Of a stretch of 14,741 nucleotides of DNA, positions 1 to 8,736 are shown in pieces. The DNA is from Accumulibacter sp. Lineage in GTDB: Bacteria; Pseudomonadota; Gammaproteobacteria; Burkholderiales; Rhodocyclaceae. How positions within the stretch are numbered: position 1 is the stretch's first letter; every line of letters begins with the position of its first letter. The notes beneath the pieces were generated by a model. It did not search any database, was not told the origin of the DNA, and saw only the letters and a program-made list of their open reading frames with translations. Position numbers and translations under genes: made by a program. Location: the NCBI GenBank assembly GCA_003538495.1, contig DPSD01000253.1:1-14741 (forward strand), written 5' to 3'.

Positions 1-482
1 CCGATCAGACCAATCTGCTGGCTCTGAACGCGGCGATCGAGGCCGCGCGCGCGGGCGACCAGGGCCGTGGCTTCGCGGTCGTCGCCGATGAGGTCAGGAA
101 GCTGGCCGAGCGGACGACCGCCGCGACGAAGGAAGTGGCAGGCATGATCGAGGCGATCCAGAACGGCGCCGAGCGCGCCATGCAAGGGATGACCGAAGGC
201 GGCACTCAGCTGTGCGAAGGGGTGCGCATGGCAGCGCAGGCGGGCGATTCAATGACCCGGATCGAGGCCAGCAGCCGCAGCGTTCTCGACGCGGTGTCCG
301 AGATTTCTTCGGCGCTGCACGAGCAAACGTCGGCCAGCAACCTGATCGCTCGCAATGTCGAAACGATCGCGCAGATGACCGAGGCGAACAATGTCTCGGT
401 CAAGGGCGTGAACGAGTCAGCCCGACATCTGGAAGTCTTGTCGGGAACACTTAACGCGCTGGTCGGGCGGTTCAGGGTCTAG
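1..482 (+). CDS. Methyl-accepting chemotaxis protein, C-terminal part (5' end outside window)
   Basis: The frame is open from base 3 to the TAG at 480-482 and gives 159 residues. It begins at the conserved hairpin tip of the cytoplasmic signalling domain ([18 protein letters not shown], then [18 protein letters not shown]), which binds CheA and CheW. The rest is the long descending coiled-coil helix, with Ala/Glu/Gln-rich stretches typical of methylation regions, ending in GRFRV. There is no CheR-docking pentapeptide at the C-terminus. The sensor domain, membrane segments and HAMP lie to the left of the window, so the ligand cannot be inferred. The tip is nearly identical to that of the receptor at 6610-8631, and the distance from tip to C-terminus is about the same (159 against 160 residues). 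The gene faces the minus-strand gene ending at 567. The family call is secure. Confidence 0.96.
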   Translation, partial: DQTNLLALNAAIEAARAGDQGRGFAVVADEVRKLAERTTAATKEVAGMIEAIQNGAERAMQGMTEGGTQLCEGVRMAAQAGDSMTRIEASSRSVLDAVSEISSALHEQTSASNLIARNVETIAQMTEANNVSVKGVNESARHLEVLSGTLNALVGRFRV

Positions 483-566
483 AGTGCTGCTGCGCCGGCA
501 TTGCTCGGCGATGGACGGCGACCAGGCCAGCCTCGTCGATGGCCAAGGGCGATGGCCCAGGGGCAA

Positions 567-1358
567 TCAGCCGCCGAGCCGGTTGCCGGTGTGGCGCAGC
601 ATCGGAAGCCGGAACGTCGAGCGCCCGCCGGCGTCGGGACAGTCGAAAGCGACCTCGGTCGGTTCCGTCCGCCAGGCGTTGCTCAGCCGCACGATGTATC
701 GCCGGTTGGCTGACAGGCCGGACACGCTGTACGAGCGCCTGGTGTAACTGCGCCCCGTACGATGGTCGGTGACGCGCGTTTCGTCCTTGCCAAGGCCAAC
801 CTCGGTGACCAGTTGGCGGTCAGCCGCCTCAAGTACGTAAACGCGCTCGATTACCTGGCGTTGCCGGCGGTCGTCAAGCCCCTCGAAGCGGGTTTGGGAG
901 GCAATGCTGCCGGTGACCTCGCATGCCCGCGCCCTTTCTGGCGGAGCGTTGTCGGCGACCGGTTCAGCGCAGGCTTGATAGCGAACGAACCCGAAGCCCG
1001 CCTTGCGCGCCAGCGGCGCGCTGAAACGCCTGGTCGCGCCCGGGGCGATATCGACGATCCTGATCGTCTGCGTCCCGTAGCTGACGACAGGCAGGCCCTC
1101 CTGGCGATCGTCAAAATGGCTGCTGAGAGAGAACAGCGCATCGACGCACGGATAGCGCAGGTGGGAATTGTTGGTCACCGCACCGATGATGTTCCCCGCC
1201 TCGCCGGCCACGCTTTCCGCGGCGAAGGTCATCGTCAAGTCGTCCACCGGCGCCGCCGACAGGGACGACGAGGCGCCCAGCGCCAGCGAAACAGCGAGAA
1301 CGTCAACCGTCACCCGGCGAAGGCAAGATCCTGCGACGTTCCAGTCAAGGATAGCCAT
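567..1358 (-). CDS. Exported protein with FxLYD-like domain, function unknown
   Basis: The product has 263 residues. The start at 1358 is chosen because GGAGA lies six bases upstream; an in-frame ATG at 1370 lacks such a site. The N-terminus is a signal peptide with an arginine pair (R14, R15), a hydrophobic core at about 18-33 and a likely cut after SLSAA (residue 36), so the product is probably periplasmic. Residues about 48-135 resemble the FxLYD beta-sandwich: a GAVTNNS turn, then YPCVDALFSL, GTQTIRIVDIAPGATRRFSAPL and a closing YQAC. Residues about 160-263 form a second part, rich in charged and beta-prone residues, that I do not recognise. The mature part has four cysteines (71, 130, 146, 240), enough for two disulfides. 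It lies downstream of recJ on the same strand, with a 260-base gap that suggests its own promoter. The FxLYD link is from pattern memory. Confidence 0.8.
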   Translation of the reverse strand: MAILDWNVAGSCLRRVTVDVLAVSLALGASSSLSAAPVDDLTMTFAAESVAGEAGNIIGAVTNNSHLRYPCVDALFSLSSHFDDRQEGLPVVSYGTQTIRIVDIAPGATRRFSAPLARKAGFGFVRYQACAEPVADNAPPERARACEVTGSIASQTRFEGLDDRRQRQVIERVYVLEAADRQLVTEVGLGKDETRVTDHRTGRSYTRRSYSVSGLSANRRYIVRLSNAWRTEPTEVAFDCPDAGGRSTFRLPMLRHTGNRLGG

Positions 1359-1466
1359 GTTCGTCTCCATGTCGGCCGTGGTTCTGCCGAACCGAAGGCG
1401 GCCGAAGCGCTTGGGGTCCGGTTGTTGTCGGGACCGCCACTTTGAGCATCGGGCTGATGCGAGGGC

Positions 1467-1499
1467 AGTGTAGCCCAAATCGGTCGCCACCACCGTCAA
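1467..1499 (-). promoter_or_regulatory. Possible promoter for the exported FxLYD-like protein gene
   Basis: Read on the minus strand, TTGACG (1499-1494) is followed by TACACT (1472-1467). The two boxes match sigma-70 consensus reasonably, but the spacing is 21 bases, longer than the usual 16-18. The -10 box may therefore work with a poorer -35, or this may not be the promoter. The leader would be about 100 bases and would contain a small stem-loop, GCATC/GATGC (1446-1450 with 1456-1460). Confidence 0.25.
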
Positions 1500-1618
1500 G
1501 AGTCGAGCCACGGTTTGCCCAAGGCGCTGCACGCACCCGATTCCGTTCGGCATCCGCCGGCCCTGCGGAGTCGCCGACGGGTCTTGGTCTTCCGTGTCCG
1601 GCGGTCGTCGGCAGTCGG

Positions 1619-3340
1619 TTAGCCGGACCGGTTCTCGATATGCTCGATCATCAACTGCGGTGTCTGGACGCCGTTGAAGTCGTTGATCGACAGGCGGTAT
1701 GCCGCCCGGATGGTGTCGCCGGGGGCCTGGCCGAAGTTGAACTGGATCGCGTCCAGCCTTTGCATCCCCTTGCGCAAGCGCAGCTTGAGATGTTTGCCCT
1801 TGAGGATGCGCTGGCTCTCGACGACGAACTCGTCGTCGAACAGCGGTGCCGGGAAGCCCTGGCCCCAGACCTCGGCTTCGAGCAGGCGCGCGGTGGCGAT
1901 CGAGTAATAGCCCGATTCGAGCCTGCCGTCGGTCTCCAGCGTGCGCGTGCGGTCGGCTGGTGACAACAGTTCCTCGGCGACTTCCGCGAACAGTTCTCGG
2001 AAGCGCGGCAGATCGCTCTCCCTGATCGTCACCCCGGCGGCCATTGCGTGCCCGCCGAAGCGCAGCAGCAGCAAGGGTGCGCGCTTGCCGACCCGATCCA
2101 GCGCATCGCGCAGATGCAGGCCGGGGACCGAACGGCCCGAGCCCTTGATTTCGCCGGCGTTGCCACGGGCGAATGCGAATACGGGCCGGTGCAGCCGCTC
2201 CTTGATGCGCGCGGCGACGATGCCGACGACCCCCTGGTGCCAGTCCGCGTCGAACAGCGATACGCCGGTGGCAGCCGGCTGCGCCGCCGCTTCGTCGGCG
2301 GCCTTTTCGAGCAGGAGCAGCGCCTGTTCCTGCATCCCGGACTCGATCTCGCGCCGTTCGCGGTTGAGCGCGTCGAGCTCTTGCGCGATGTTCATTGCCC
2401 GGCCGTGGTCTTCGGTGATCAGGCACTCGATGCCCAGCGACATATCGGCCAGGCGGCCGGCGGCGTTGAGCCGTGGGCCGATGATGAAACCGAGATCGAC
2501 GCTGGAGGCCTGCGCCGGGTCGCGCCCGGCGGCGCGGAAGATGGCTCGCAGCCCCGGCGTCAGCCGGCCCTGGCGGATTCGTTGCAGGCCCTGGCTGACC
2601 AGCACGCGGTTGTTGTGGTCGAGATTGACGACGTCGGCGACGGTGCCCAGCGCGACCAGGTCGAGGAGGTCCGCGAGTTTTGGCTCGCGTCGTTCGCCGG
2701 CCTCGGAAAACCAGTCGCGCCGACGCAGCTCGGCACGCAGCGCGAGCATCACGTAGAACATCACGCCGACGCCGGCCAGGCACTTGCTCGGAAAGTCGCA
2801 GCCGGGCTGGTTGGGGTTGACGATGCAATCGGCGGCTGGCAGTTCGTCGCCCGGCAGGTGATGGTCGGTGATCAGCGTCGCGATCCCCAGCTGCCGGGCG
2901 CGGGCGACGCCGTCGACGCTGGCGATGCCGTTGTCCACGGTGACGATCAGCTCGGGGCTGCTCTTTGCTGCGAGGTCGACGATGTCGGGAGACAGGCCGT
3001 AGCCGTAGGTGAAGCGGTTCGGGACGAGGTAATCGACGTGAGCGCCGAAGGCCCGCAGCGCCCGGATACCGACCGCGCAGGCGGTCGCGCCATCGCAGTC
3101 GTAGTCGGCGACGATGAGGATCCGGGCCTGCCTGGCAATGGCGTCGGCCAGCAGCACGGCGGCTTCGCCGGATCGGCTCAGGCGGGCGGGTGGCAGCAGC
3201 GATTTGAACTCGTAGTCGAGTTCGCTGCGCTGGACGATGCCGCGCGCGGCGTAGATGCGCGCCAGCAGCGGGTGCAGGCCCTGTTGTTCGAGTTGCCACT
3301 GGACCCGCTGCGAGACCGGGCGGCTGAGGATGCGCGTCAT
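1619..3340 (-). CDS. recJ: Single-stranded-DNA-specific 5'-3' exonuclease RecJ
   Basis: The product has 573 residues, close to E. coli RecJ (577). RecJ degrades single-stranded DNA 5' to 3' in RecF-pathway recombination, mismatch repair and base-excision repair. The DHH-phosphoesterase motifs appear in order: VADYDCDGATA (77-87), TVDNGIAS (135-142), the DHH-type ITDHHLPGDE (157-166) and LGTVADVV (231-238). These supply the metal-binding Asp and His residues. GFIIGPRLNAAGRL (284-297) follows, and the DHHA1 motif GGHAMAAGV is at 429-437. The C-terminal part (about 466-573) fits the OB-fold/RecJ-specific region. The ATG at 3340 overlaps the TGA of the upstream RpfE-type gene in ATGA, so translation is probably coupled. 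In many betaproteobacteria recJ is followed by prfB and lysS; here the next gene is an unrelated exported protein. All key residues look intact. Confidence 0.97.
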   Translation of the reverse strand: MTRILSRPVSQRVQWQLEQQGLHPLLARIYAARGIVQRSELDYEFKSLLPPARLSRSGEAAVLLADAIARQARILIVADYDCDGATACAVGIRALRAFGAHVDYLVPNRFTYGYGLSPDIVDLAAKSSPELIVTVDNGIASVDGVARARQLGIATLITDHHLPGDELPAADCIVNPNQPGCDFPSKCLAGVGVMFYVMLALRAELRRRDWFSEAGERREPKLADLLDLVALGTVADVVNLDHNNRVLVSQGLQRIRQGRLTPGLRAIFRAAGRDPAQASSVDLGFIIGPRLNAAGRLADMSLGIECLITEDHGRAMNIAQELDALNRERREIESGMQEQALLLLEKAADEAAAQPAATGVSLFDADWHQGVVGIVAARIKERLHRPVFAFARGNAGEIKGSGRSVPGLHLRDALDRVGKRAPLLLLRFGGHAMAAGVTIRESDLPRFRELFAEVAEELLSPADRTRTLETDGRLESGYYSIATARLLEAEVWGQGFPAPLFDDEFVVESQRILKGKHLKLRLRKGMQRLDAIQFNFGQAPGDTIRAAYRLSINDFNGVQTPQLMIEHIENRSG

Positions 3341-4410
3341 CCTTCGCCCCGGGCCAGCGTCTGCGCCGTCGCCGCCAGCGGCAGCGGCCGGCGCCACAGT
3401 TGCCACTGCTCGCTGCACCTGCTCTCCCAGGCCAGCGTCGCGTAGGCGGTCGAGGCGTGCAGCTGCAGGCGCTTGATCCTGCCGCGCGCGAGATCCCTTT
3501 GCAGCGGCGCGAACCAGCGTTCCTCCAACTCGTGCAGAGCGTCGCGGTAGGCGTCGGCGTCTTCGTATTGCACCGGTCCCTGCAGCGCATCGAGAACCAG
3601 CAGCTGACGGCTGCCGGCCGGCGCGCGGGTCGCGCGGGCGAGCCGGGACAACAACTCGGCGGCGTTGTCGGGCAGCGTCTGCACCGGCACGCCGAAGGCG
3701 CGGCCGATGCCGCGAGCGAGCGGGTCGCTGCTCCAGATGCCGGCGAAATCGACGGCTCGCGCTGCCGGCAGGACGCCGGCGCCCCAGAGCCAAAGGCTGT
3801 TGATCGTCGGACGGCCATCGTTGTCGCGCCGTTGGTTGGCCGGCAGCCCGTGCAGGACCATCTGCACCTCGTTCAGCAGCTGGCGCAGCGCGCGTGCCTG
3901 CGGCGTCTCGGGTAGTTGCCGGCCGAGGCGACGACCGGCGACGGCCGACAGCGGCAGGACGTCGAAGTGGCCCAGGTCGGGGTCGCCGGCAAGCTGCAGA
4001 TACCAGCGATCGGCGGTCGCGACGTGAAAGCGGCCGATGTCGGCGAACTGGCGACCGAGTTCGCCGGCGATTTCCCGCGCCTCGTCGAGCGCGATGCCGA
4101 GGCTGCCGCCGTCGGCGAGGATCAGCCGCTCCTGGTGGAGGCGCAGGTGCACCGGATCGGCACAGAGCCAGCAGGCGTCGGCGGCGGTTGGCGCGCTGGC
4201 TTCGCCGAGCAGCCGAAAAGCGGCGTAGGGGACGTTTTCGGACAGGCCGAAGGTGTCGGCGAGGGTCGCTTCGAGCGACTGTGGCGGACGCCGTCGCAAC
4301 CGGCTGCGCGCGATCAGCGTGGTCAGGCCGGGGCAGCGCAGGGCATCCAGGGTGTGGCGGTCGTCCGGTTCCGGCCAGATCAGTTCGGGAACGACGAGAG
4401 TGAGCTGCAT
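3337..4410 (-). CDS. RpfE-type regulatory / phosphoglycerate-mutase-like protein (COG4255 family)
   Basis: The product has 357 residues and no signal peptide or membrane segment, so it is probably cytoplasmic. It starts MQLTLVVPELIWPEPDD and carries the family hallmark near the middle, NEVQMVLH (180-187) followed by INSLWLWGAG (203-212). This family is named after Xanthomonas RpfE, whose gene also neighbours recJ in the rpf cluster; betaproteobacterial members are often labelled RpfE-type or phosphoglycerate mutase. Its biochemical role is not established, and I see no independent proof of mutase activity. The gene is first in a two-gene unit and ends in ATGA overlapping the recJ start by four bases. 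The ribosome-binding site ahead of 4410 is weak. A possible extended -10 promoter lies at 4538-4546. Family assignment is firm; function is not. Confidence 0.87.
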   Translation of the reverse strand: MQLTLVVPELIWPEPDDRHTLDALRCPGLTTLIARSRLRRRPPQSLEATLADTFGLSENVPYAAFRLLGEASAPTAADACWLCADPVHLRLHQERLILADGGSLGIALDEAREIAGELGRQFADIGRFHVATADRWYLQLAGDPDLGHFDVLPLSAVAGRRLGRQLPETPQARALRQLLNEVQMVLHGLPANQRRDNDGRPTINSLWLWGAGVLPAARAVDFAGIWSSDPLARGIGRAFGVPVQTLPDNAAELLSRLARATRAPAGSRQLLVLDALQGPVQYEDADAYRDALHELEERWFAPLQRDLARGRIKRLQLHASTAYATLAWESRCSEQWQLWRRPLPLAATAQTLARGEG

Positions 4411-4537
4411 GGCGGCTGGATCGAGAGAGTGGACGGCTGAAGCGGGGTTGGCGCTGGGGGCTGTGGCGGCCAGGTGCCCGGGCTTGATCGTGGGCGTTTG
4501 AGCGCGTTCGCCGGGGCAGGGCAGCCAACGCCGGAAA

Positions 4538-4546
4538 AGTGTAGCA
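4538..4546 (-). promoter_or_regulatory. Possible extended -10 promoter for the rpfE-type/recJ unit
   Basis: On the minus strand this reads TGCTACACT: a TACACT -10 box with the TGN extension that can compensate for a poor -35, and no good -35 is visible. Transcription would begin near 4530, giving a leader of about 120 bases. The same bases read on the plus strand give a weaker TAGCAT that could serve lolC. This short A/T-richer stretch is the obvious promoter candidate in the 194-base divergent gap. Confidence 0.38.
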
Positions 4547-4604
4547 TAGCGCCTTTGCCGCTTCGGCGCTTCGAAGTACCCTCCGAGATGATCTCCCGCC
4601 GCTG

Positions 4605-5852
4605 ATGGCCCTGCCCTACGAGTTGCTGATCGGCCTGCGCTATACGCGCGCCAAGAAGCACAATCACTTCATCTCCTTCATCTCGCTGATTTCGATGCTC
4701 GGCATCGCCCTCGGCGTTGCCGCGCTGATCGTCGTGCTGTCGGTGATGAACGGTTTCCAGACCGAGTTGCGGTCGCGGATCCTCGCGGTCGTCTCGCACA
4801 TCCAGATCACCGGCGGCAGCGGCGAGATGGCCGGCTGGGAACTGGTGGCCGAGCAGGCTGCCGGCCAGCCGCACGTGCTCGCTGCGGCGCCCTTCGTCCA
4901 GGCGCAGGCGATGTTGTCCTCCGGGCAGCTGGTGCGCGGGGCGCTGGTGCGCGGCATCCTGCCCGGTCTGGAAGACCGGGTCGCCGATTTCCGCCCGCAC
5001 ATGAAGAGCGGGACGCTTGACGAGCTGCGCCCCGACAGCTTCAACATCATTCTCGGCAGCGAGCTGGCGCGCGCGCTCGACGTCTTCGTCGGGGACCGCG
5101 TGACGCTGATCGCGCCGCAGGGTGTGGTCACCCCGGCGGGGGTGATCCCGCGCCTGAAGACCTTCACCGTCGTTGGGCTGTTCGAGGTCGGCATGTTCGA
5201 GTACGACAACGGCCTGGCGCTGATTCATCTCGCCGACGCGCAGCGTCTGTACCGCATGGACGACCGCGTTTCCGGCGTGCGTCTGAAACTCGACGACCTG
5301 TTCGTGGCGCCGCGGGTGGCGCGGTCGCTGGCCAGCACGCTGACCGCCGACGCCTACATCAGCGACTGGACGCGCAGTCATGCCAATTTCTTTCGCGCGG
5401 TGCAGATCGAGAAGAACATGATGTTCATCATCCTGTCGCTGATCGTCGCCGTTGCTGCGTTCAACATCGTATCGACGCTGGTCATGGCGGTGACCGACAA
5501 ACAGGCGGACATCGCCATCCTGCGCACGCTCGGCGCCAGCCCGCTGAGCATCATGCTGGTGTTCATCGTCCAGGGAGCGCTGATCGGCTTCATCGGCCTG
5601 GGCCTCGGCGTCGCCGGCGGCGTCGCGCTGGCGCTCAACGTCGATGTGGTGGTGCCGTTCATCGAGCGGATGCTGGGAACGCAATTTCTCGCCAAGGAGG
5701 TGTACTACATCTCCAACCTGCCTTCGGAGCTGCAGTGGAGCGACGTGACGACGATCGTCGGCGTCGCCTTCGTGCTGGCGCTGGTGGCGACGATCTACCC
5801 GAGCTGGCGCGCGGCACGCGTCAATCCGGCGGCGGCGCTGCGCTATGAGTGA
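4605..5852 (+). CDS. lolC: Lipoprotein-releasing ABC transporter permease LolC (LolC/E family)
   Basis: The product has 415 residues (E. coli LolC has 399). It is the inner-membrane permease that extracts mature outer-membrane lipoproteins and passes them to LolA. The topology is classic: a short cytoplasmic N-terminus, TM1 (about 24-47), a periplasmic MacB-like domain (about 48-270), then TM2 (272-296), TM3 (317-345) and TM4 (382-402). The coupling stretch [15 protein letters not shown] is at 298-312, and the C-terminus [18 protein letters not shown] is the family signature. The periplasmic segment [16 protein letters not shown] (174-189) aligns by eye with the E. coli LolC hook loop that grips LolA. 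It overlaps lolD by eight bases, so the pair is co-translated. No lolE is present here, so a LolC homodimer (LolF-like) is possible if none exists elsewhere. The site ahead of the ATG is weak. Confidence 0.95.
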   Translation: MALPYELLIGLRYTRAKKHNHFISFISLISMLGIALGVAALIVVLSVMNGFQTELRSRILAVVSHIQITGGSGEMAGWELVAEQAAGQPHVLAAAPFVQAQAMLSSGQLVRGALVRGILPGLEDRVADFRPHMKSGTLDELRPDSFNIILGSELARALDVFVGDRVTLIAPQGVVTPAGVIPRLKTFTVVGLFEVGMFEYDNGLALIHLADAQRLYRMDDRVSGVRLKLDDLFVAPRVARSLASTLTADAYISDWTRSHANFFRAVQIEKNMMFIILSLIVAVAAFNIVSTLVMAVTDKQADIAILRTLGASPLSIMLVFIVQGALIGFIGLGLGVAGGVALALNVDVVVPFIERMLGTQFLAKEVYYISNLPSELQWSDVTTIVGVAFVLALVATIYPSWRAARVNPAAALRYE

Positions 5853-6531
5853 GCCGGTGCTGGCCTGTCAGGGCCTGAGCAAGATCTATCGCCAGGGCGA
5901 CACCGACGTACCGGTCCTGCTCGGGGTCGACCTCGAAGTCCAGGTCGCCGAGCGGCTGGCGATCGTTGGCGCCTCGGGTTCCGGCAAGAGCACCCTGCTG
6001 CATCTGCTCGGTGGCCTGGATGCGCCGAGCGGCGGCAGCGTGCAGTTGATGGGGAACGACCTGCGGACGATCGGCGAAGCGCAGCGCGGCATCCTGCGCA
6101 ACCGTCATCTGGGTTTCGTCTACCAGTTTCACCATCTGTTGGCGGAGTTTACCGCGCTGGAGAACGTCGCCATGCCGCTGATCATCCGACGGATGCCGAA
6201 AGACCAGGCTCAGGCGCGGGCCGCGACCGTTCTTGGCGAGGTGGGCCTGGCGCACCGCCTGCAGCATACGCCGTCAGAGTTGTCGGGCGGCGAGCGCCAG
6301 CGGGCAGCGATCGCCCGCGCGCTGGTGACCGAGCCGGCGTGCGTGCTGGCCGACGAGCCAACCGGCAACCTCGATCGGCAGACAGCGGCCGGCGTCTTCG
6401 AATTGATGCTCGAACTCAACCGCTCGCGGCGGACCAGTTTCGTGGTCGTCACCCACGACCCGACGATCGCCGCCCGGGCCGAACGGATCCTGACGCTGAG
6501 CGACGGGCGCTTGCAGTCGTCCAGCGCCTGA
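5845..6531 (+). CDS. lolD: Lipoprotein-releasing system ATP-binding protein LolD
   Basis: The product has 228 residues, the usual LolD length. It is the cytoplasmic ATPase that powers lipoprotein release. It has a complete ABC nucleotide-binding domain: Walker [10 protein letters not shown] (42-50), Q-loop [18 protein letters not shown] with Gln94, signature LSGGE (146-150), Walker B VLADEP (167-172) and the switch histidine VTHD with His204. The [18 protein letters not shown] stretch after the Q-loop is characteristic of LolD rather than of other MacB/FtsE-type ATPases. The ATG lies inside the last codons of lolC (ATGAGTGA), an eight-base overlap that implies coupled translation and balanced stoichiometry. 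The next gene is 78 bases downstream and encodes a chemoreceptor, unrelated in function. All catalytic residues are present, so the protein should be active. Confidence 0.97.
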   Translation: MSEPVLACQGLSKIYRQGDTDVPVLLGVDLEVQVAERLAIVGASGSGKSTLLHLLGGLDAPSGGSVQLMGNDLRTIGEAQRGILRNRHLGFVYQFHHLLAEFTALENVAMPLIIRRMPKDQAQARAATVLGEVGLAHRLQHTPSELSGGERQRAAIARALVTEPACVLADEPTGNLDRQTAAGVFELMLELNRSRRTSFVVVTHDPTIAARAERILTLSDGRLQSSSA

Positions 6532-6533
6532 CA

Positions 6534-6550
6534 AGCCGCGCGAGGCGGCT
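6534..6550 (+). terminator. Stem-loop just after lolD
   Basis: A six-base-pair GC stem, AGCCGC/GCGGCT, with a five-base loop begins three bases after the lolD stop codon. No T-run follows, so it is not a canonical intrinsic terminator. It may stabilise the lolCD mRNA end or attenuate read-through into the chemoreceptor gene. Confidence 0.3.
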
Positions 6551-6609
6551 CAAGTTCGGGCGCTGTCTGCCGTTGACGTGGTTGCGGGTTTACCTGGAGA
6601 CCGTTCGAA

Positions 6610-8631
6610 ATGCACACCCTGTTCACCCCCGCCATTGCGCTGCTCAACCGCCTTGGTTTCACCAGGAAGTTTGCGATCATGGGGGTGCTGGCGCTGGTGG
6701 CGATTACGCTCCTGGCGGTGACCCTTTACCAGAGTCTGCAACGGGTGATAGACCATTCGCAGGACGAGCTGGTGGGTCTCGAGGTGATCAAGCCGGGCGC
6801 CCGCCTGATCCAGTATCTGCAGGTGCATCGGGGGCTCTCCGCCGGCGTGATGAATGGCAATGAGCAGATGAAGGAGCCGCGCGCAGCGACCGAGCAGCAA
6901 GTCAGCGCGACCGTGCAGACCCTGGGTAGCGCGCTGCCGCCGCAACTGGCGGCGAGCGACGCCTGGAAAGGCATCGTGGAAAGCTGGACGGCGATCGCGA
7001 AGGATGGTCTCGATCTGATCGTCGGCGAGAATTTTGCAAGCCATACCCGGCTGATCGGGGACTTGCTGAGTTTCCAGAGGGCCGTTGCCGATCAGTACGC
7101 GCTGACCAACGATCCCGACATCGATTCCACCTATCTGATCGATACGGTGGTAGACAAGTTGCCGCTGGCGCTGGAGAGCATGGGCCAGTTGCGGGCGCTC
7201 GGAACGGCGGCGCTGACCCGAAAGCAAGCGCTGGTGATGGCGCAACAAGTCGAGTTGACGGTCCTGCTGGCGCGAATCAATTCAGCCGTTGGTGGCTTGC
7301 GCCGCAACCTGGAACGGACCTCGCGCTACAACCCCGGGCTGCAGCCTTCGCTCGACGCTGCCGCCGGGGACATGGGTGTGGCGGCCGACAAGGTCAGCGC
7401 GCTGGTGAATCAGGACATCCTCTCGGGCAGCTACCAGACGCTACCTGCCGACTATTTTGCGTTGACCTCCGCGGCGATCGACAAGGGCTACAAGGAAATG
7501 TTCGAAAGCCTTTTCCCGACTCTCGAAAAGCTGTTGCAGCAGCGCATCGAGCGCGCGCAGCGCGAACTGCGGATCAACATCGCGCTGTCGGCGTTGATTC
7601 TCCTGATCTACGCCTACGTCTCGATTGGCTTCTACCACGCCACCGTCGGCAGCATCAATCGCCTGGCCGCGAACGCGCGCACGATCGCCACCGGCGACTT
7701 GAGCGTTGCTGTCGATCTGGGCACCAGCGACGAGCTGAAACTGGTCGGTGACAGCCTCAACGAGATGACCGGGGCGTTTCGCGCGTTGATCCGGAACGTC
7801 CAGCGCAGCGCTGGTGAAGTGCTGGAGGCGACCAGAAGGCTGGCGGCATCGTCGCTACAGGTGAGGCAGAGCAGCGATCAGCAGAGCAACGCGGCGTCGG
7901 CGATGGCGGCGGCAGTCGAAGAGATGACGGCCGGCATCGACAACCTCGCGGCCAGCGCGCAGGACGCCACCCGGCTTTCCGGTAGCGCCGACCAGCTGAC
8001 CGCCGATGGCAGCCGGGCCGTCGGCAAGGTGGTGCAGGAGATCGAGCGGATTGCCGAGGTGGTAAACCAGTCGGCGTCGATCATCGCCGACCTGGGCGGA
8101 CGCTCCGAACAGATTTCGGCAATCGTCAACGTCATCAAGGAGATTGCCGACCAGACCAATCTGCTGGCGCTGAACGCGGCAATCGAGGCCGCACGTGCCG
8201 GCGAGGCGGGTCGTGGTTTCGCCGTGGTCGCCGACGAAGTGCGCAAGCTGGCCGAGCGTACGACCCGGTCGACGCAGGAAATTGCGAGCATGATTGGCGC
8301 CATTCAGAGCGGTTCGCGCGACGCGGTGGCGAGCATGAAGGTCGGTGTCAGTCGCGTCGCGGCCGGCGTTGCGCTGGCCACCGAGGCCGGCGAATCGCTG
8401 GCCGAGATCGGTGGCAACGCGCGCCAGGTGGTGGACAGCGTTGCGCACATCTCGAATGCCCTGAACGAACAAAGCAAGGTCAGCACCGAGATCGGGCGAA
8501 ACGTCGAGAGAGTGGCGCGGATGGCCGAGGAGAACAGCGCGGCGGTCGCCGGGACTGCCGGCACGGCGACGCAACTGGAGCGACTTTCGGAAGGTCTTGA
8601 CGCCGAGGTTCGCCGCTTCAAGCTCGGCTGA
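6610..8631 (+). CDS. Methyl-accepting chemotaxis protein with NIT-like periplasmic sensor
   Basis: The product has 673 residues and is a transmembrane chemoreceptor controlling CheA. The order is a cytoplasmic stub, TM1 (about 20-40), a helical periplasmic domain (41-321), TM2 (about 322-343), HAMP (344-395) and the signalling domain (396-673). The hairpin tip is at 511-550 ([19 protein letters not shown], then [18 protein letters not shown]). The periplasmic part contains [16 protein letters not shown] (69-84), resembling the conserved start of NIT-type (nitrate/nitrite-sensing-like) helical domains, but the ligand cannot be told from sequence. No CheR pentapeptide is at the C-terminus. GGAGA at 6596-6600, nine bases ahead of the ATG, supports this start. 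It sits between lolD and the minus-strand lipoprotein gene, with no che gene nearby. A long hairpin at 8698-8736 lies after it. Confidence 0.95.
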   Translation: MHTLFTPAIALLNRLGFTRKFAIMGVLALVAITLLAVTLYQSLQRVIDHSQDELVGLEVIKPGARLIQYLQVHRGLSAGVMNGNEQMKEPRAATEQQVSATVQTLGSALPPQLAASDAWKGIVESWTAIAKDGLDLIVGENFASHTRLIGDLLSFQRAVADQYALTNDPDIDSTYLIDTVVDKLPLALESMGQLRALGTAALTRKQALVMAQQVELTVLLARINSAVGGLRRNLERTSRYNPGLQPSLDAAAGDMGVAADKVSALVNQDILSGSYQTLPADYFALTSAAIDKGYKEMFESLFPTLEKLLQQRIERAQRELRINIALSALILLIYAYVSIGFYHATVGSINRLAANARTIATGDLSVAVDLGTSDELKLVGDSLNEMTGAFRALIRNVQRSAGEVLEATRRLAASSLQVRQSSDQQSNAASAMAAAVEEMTAGIDNLAASAQDATRLSGSADQLTADGSRAVGKVVQEIERIAEVVNQSASIIADLGGRSEQISAIVNVIKEIADQTNLLALNAAIEAARAGEAGRGFAVVADEVRKLAERTTRSTQEIASMIGAIQSGSRDAVASMKVGVSRVAAGVALATEAGESLAEIGGNARQVVDSVAHISNALNEQSKVSTEIGRNVERVARMAEENSAAVAGTAGTATQLERLSEGLDAEVRRFKLG

Positions 8632-8697
8632 TCCTGCGTTGATCTTTTTTCATCGCTGCGCGAGTCGTTTGTCCGCGCCATCCCGGCGGCCGCGGTC

Positions 8698-8736
8698 GAG
8701 CCGTTGACCGCGCCGGACCAGGCTGGTCAGCGGCTC
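8698..8736 (+). terminator. 12-bp hairpin between convergent genes, possible terminator
   Basis: GAGCCGTTGACC (8698-8709) pairs with GGTCAGCGGCTC (8725-8736) around a 15-base loop. Eleven pairs are Watson-Crick and one is U-G in the plus-strand RNA; on the minus strand that position is an A-C mismatch. The stem is therefore stronger in transcripts from the chemoreceptor side. It reaches into the stop codon of the minus-strand gene (8735-8737). Only a mildly T-rich stretch follows on the plus strand, so termination is a suggestion. Confidence 0.45.

Noticed and set aside
567..3818. A 1083-codon open frame on the minus strand
   Set aside because: Only its last 263 codons form a sensible protein. 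The rest is an Arg/Pro/Ala-rich shadow antiparallel or out of frame to recJ and the RpfE-type gene.
1619..4528. A 969-codon frame extending upstream of recJ
   Set aside because: The first part is arginine-rich shadow of the RpfE-type gene. RecJ starts at 3340, where the family N-terminus and the ATGA overlap lie.
4588..4605. Five-codon micro-frame (ATG to TGA) whose stop overlaps the lolC start
   Set aside because: It could be a leader for coupled initiation, but such short frames arise easily by chance and no other evidence supports it.
8645..8650. Six-T run after the chemoreceptor gene as an intrinsic terminator
   Set aside because: Only a four-base GATC/GATC pairing lies upstream, too weak; the hairpin at 8698-8736 is the better candidate.
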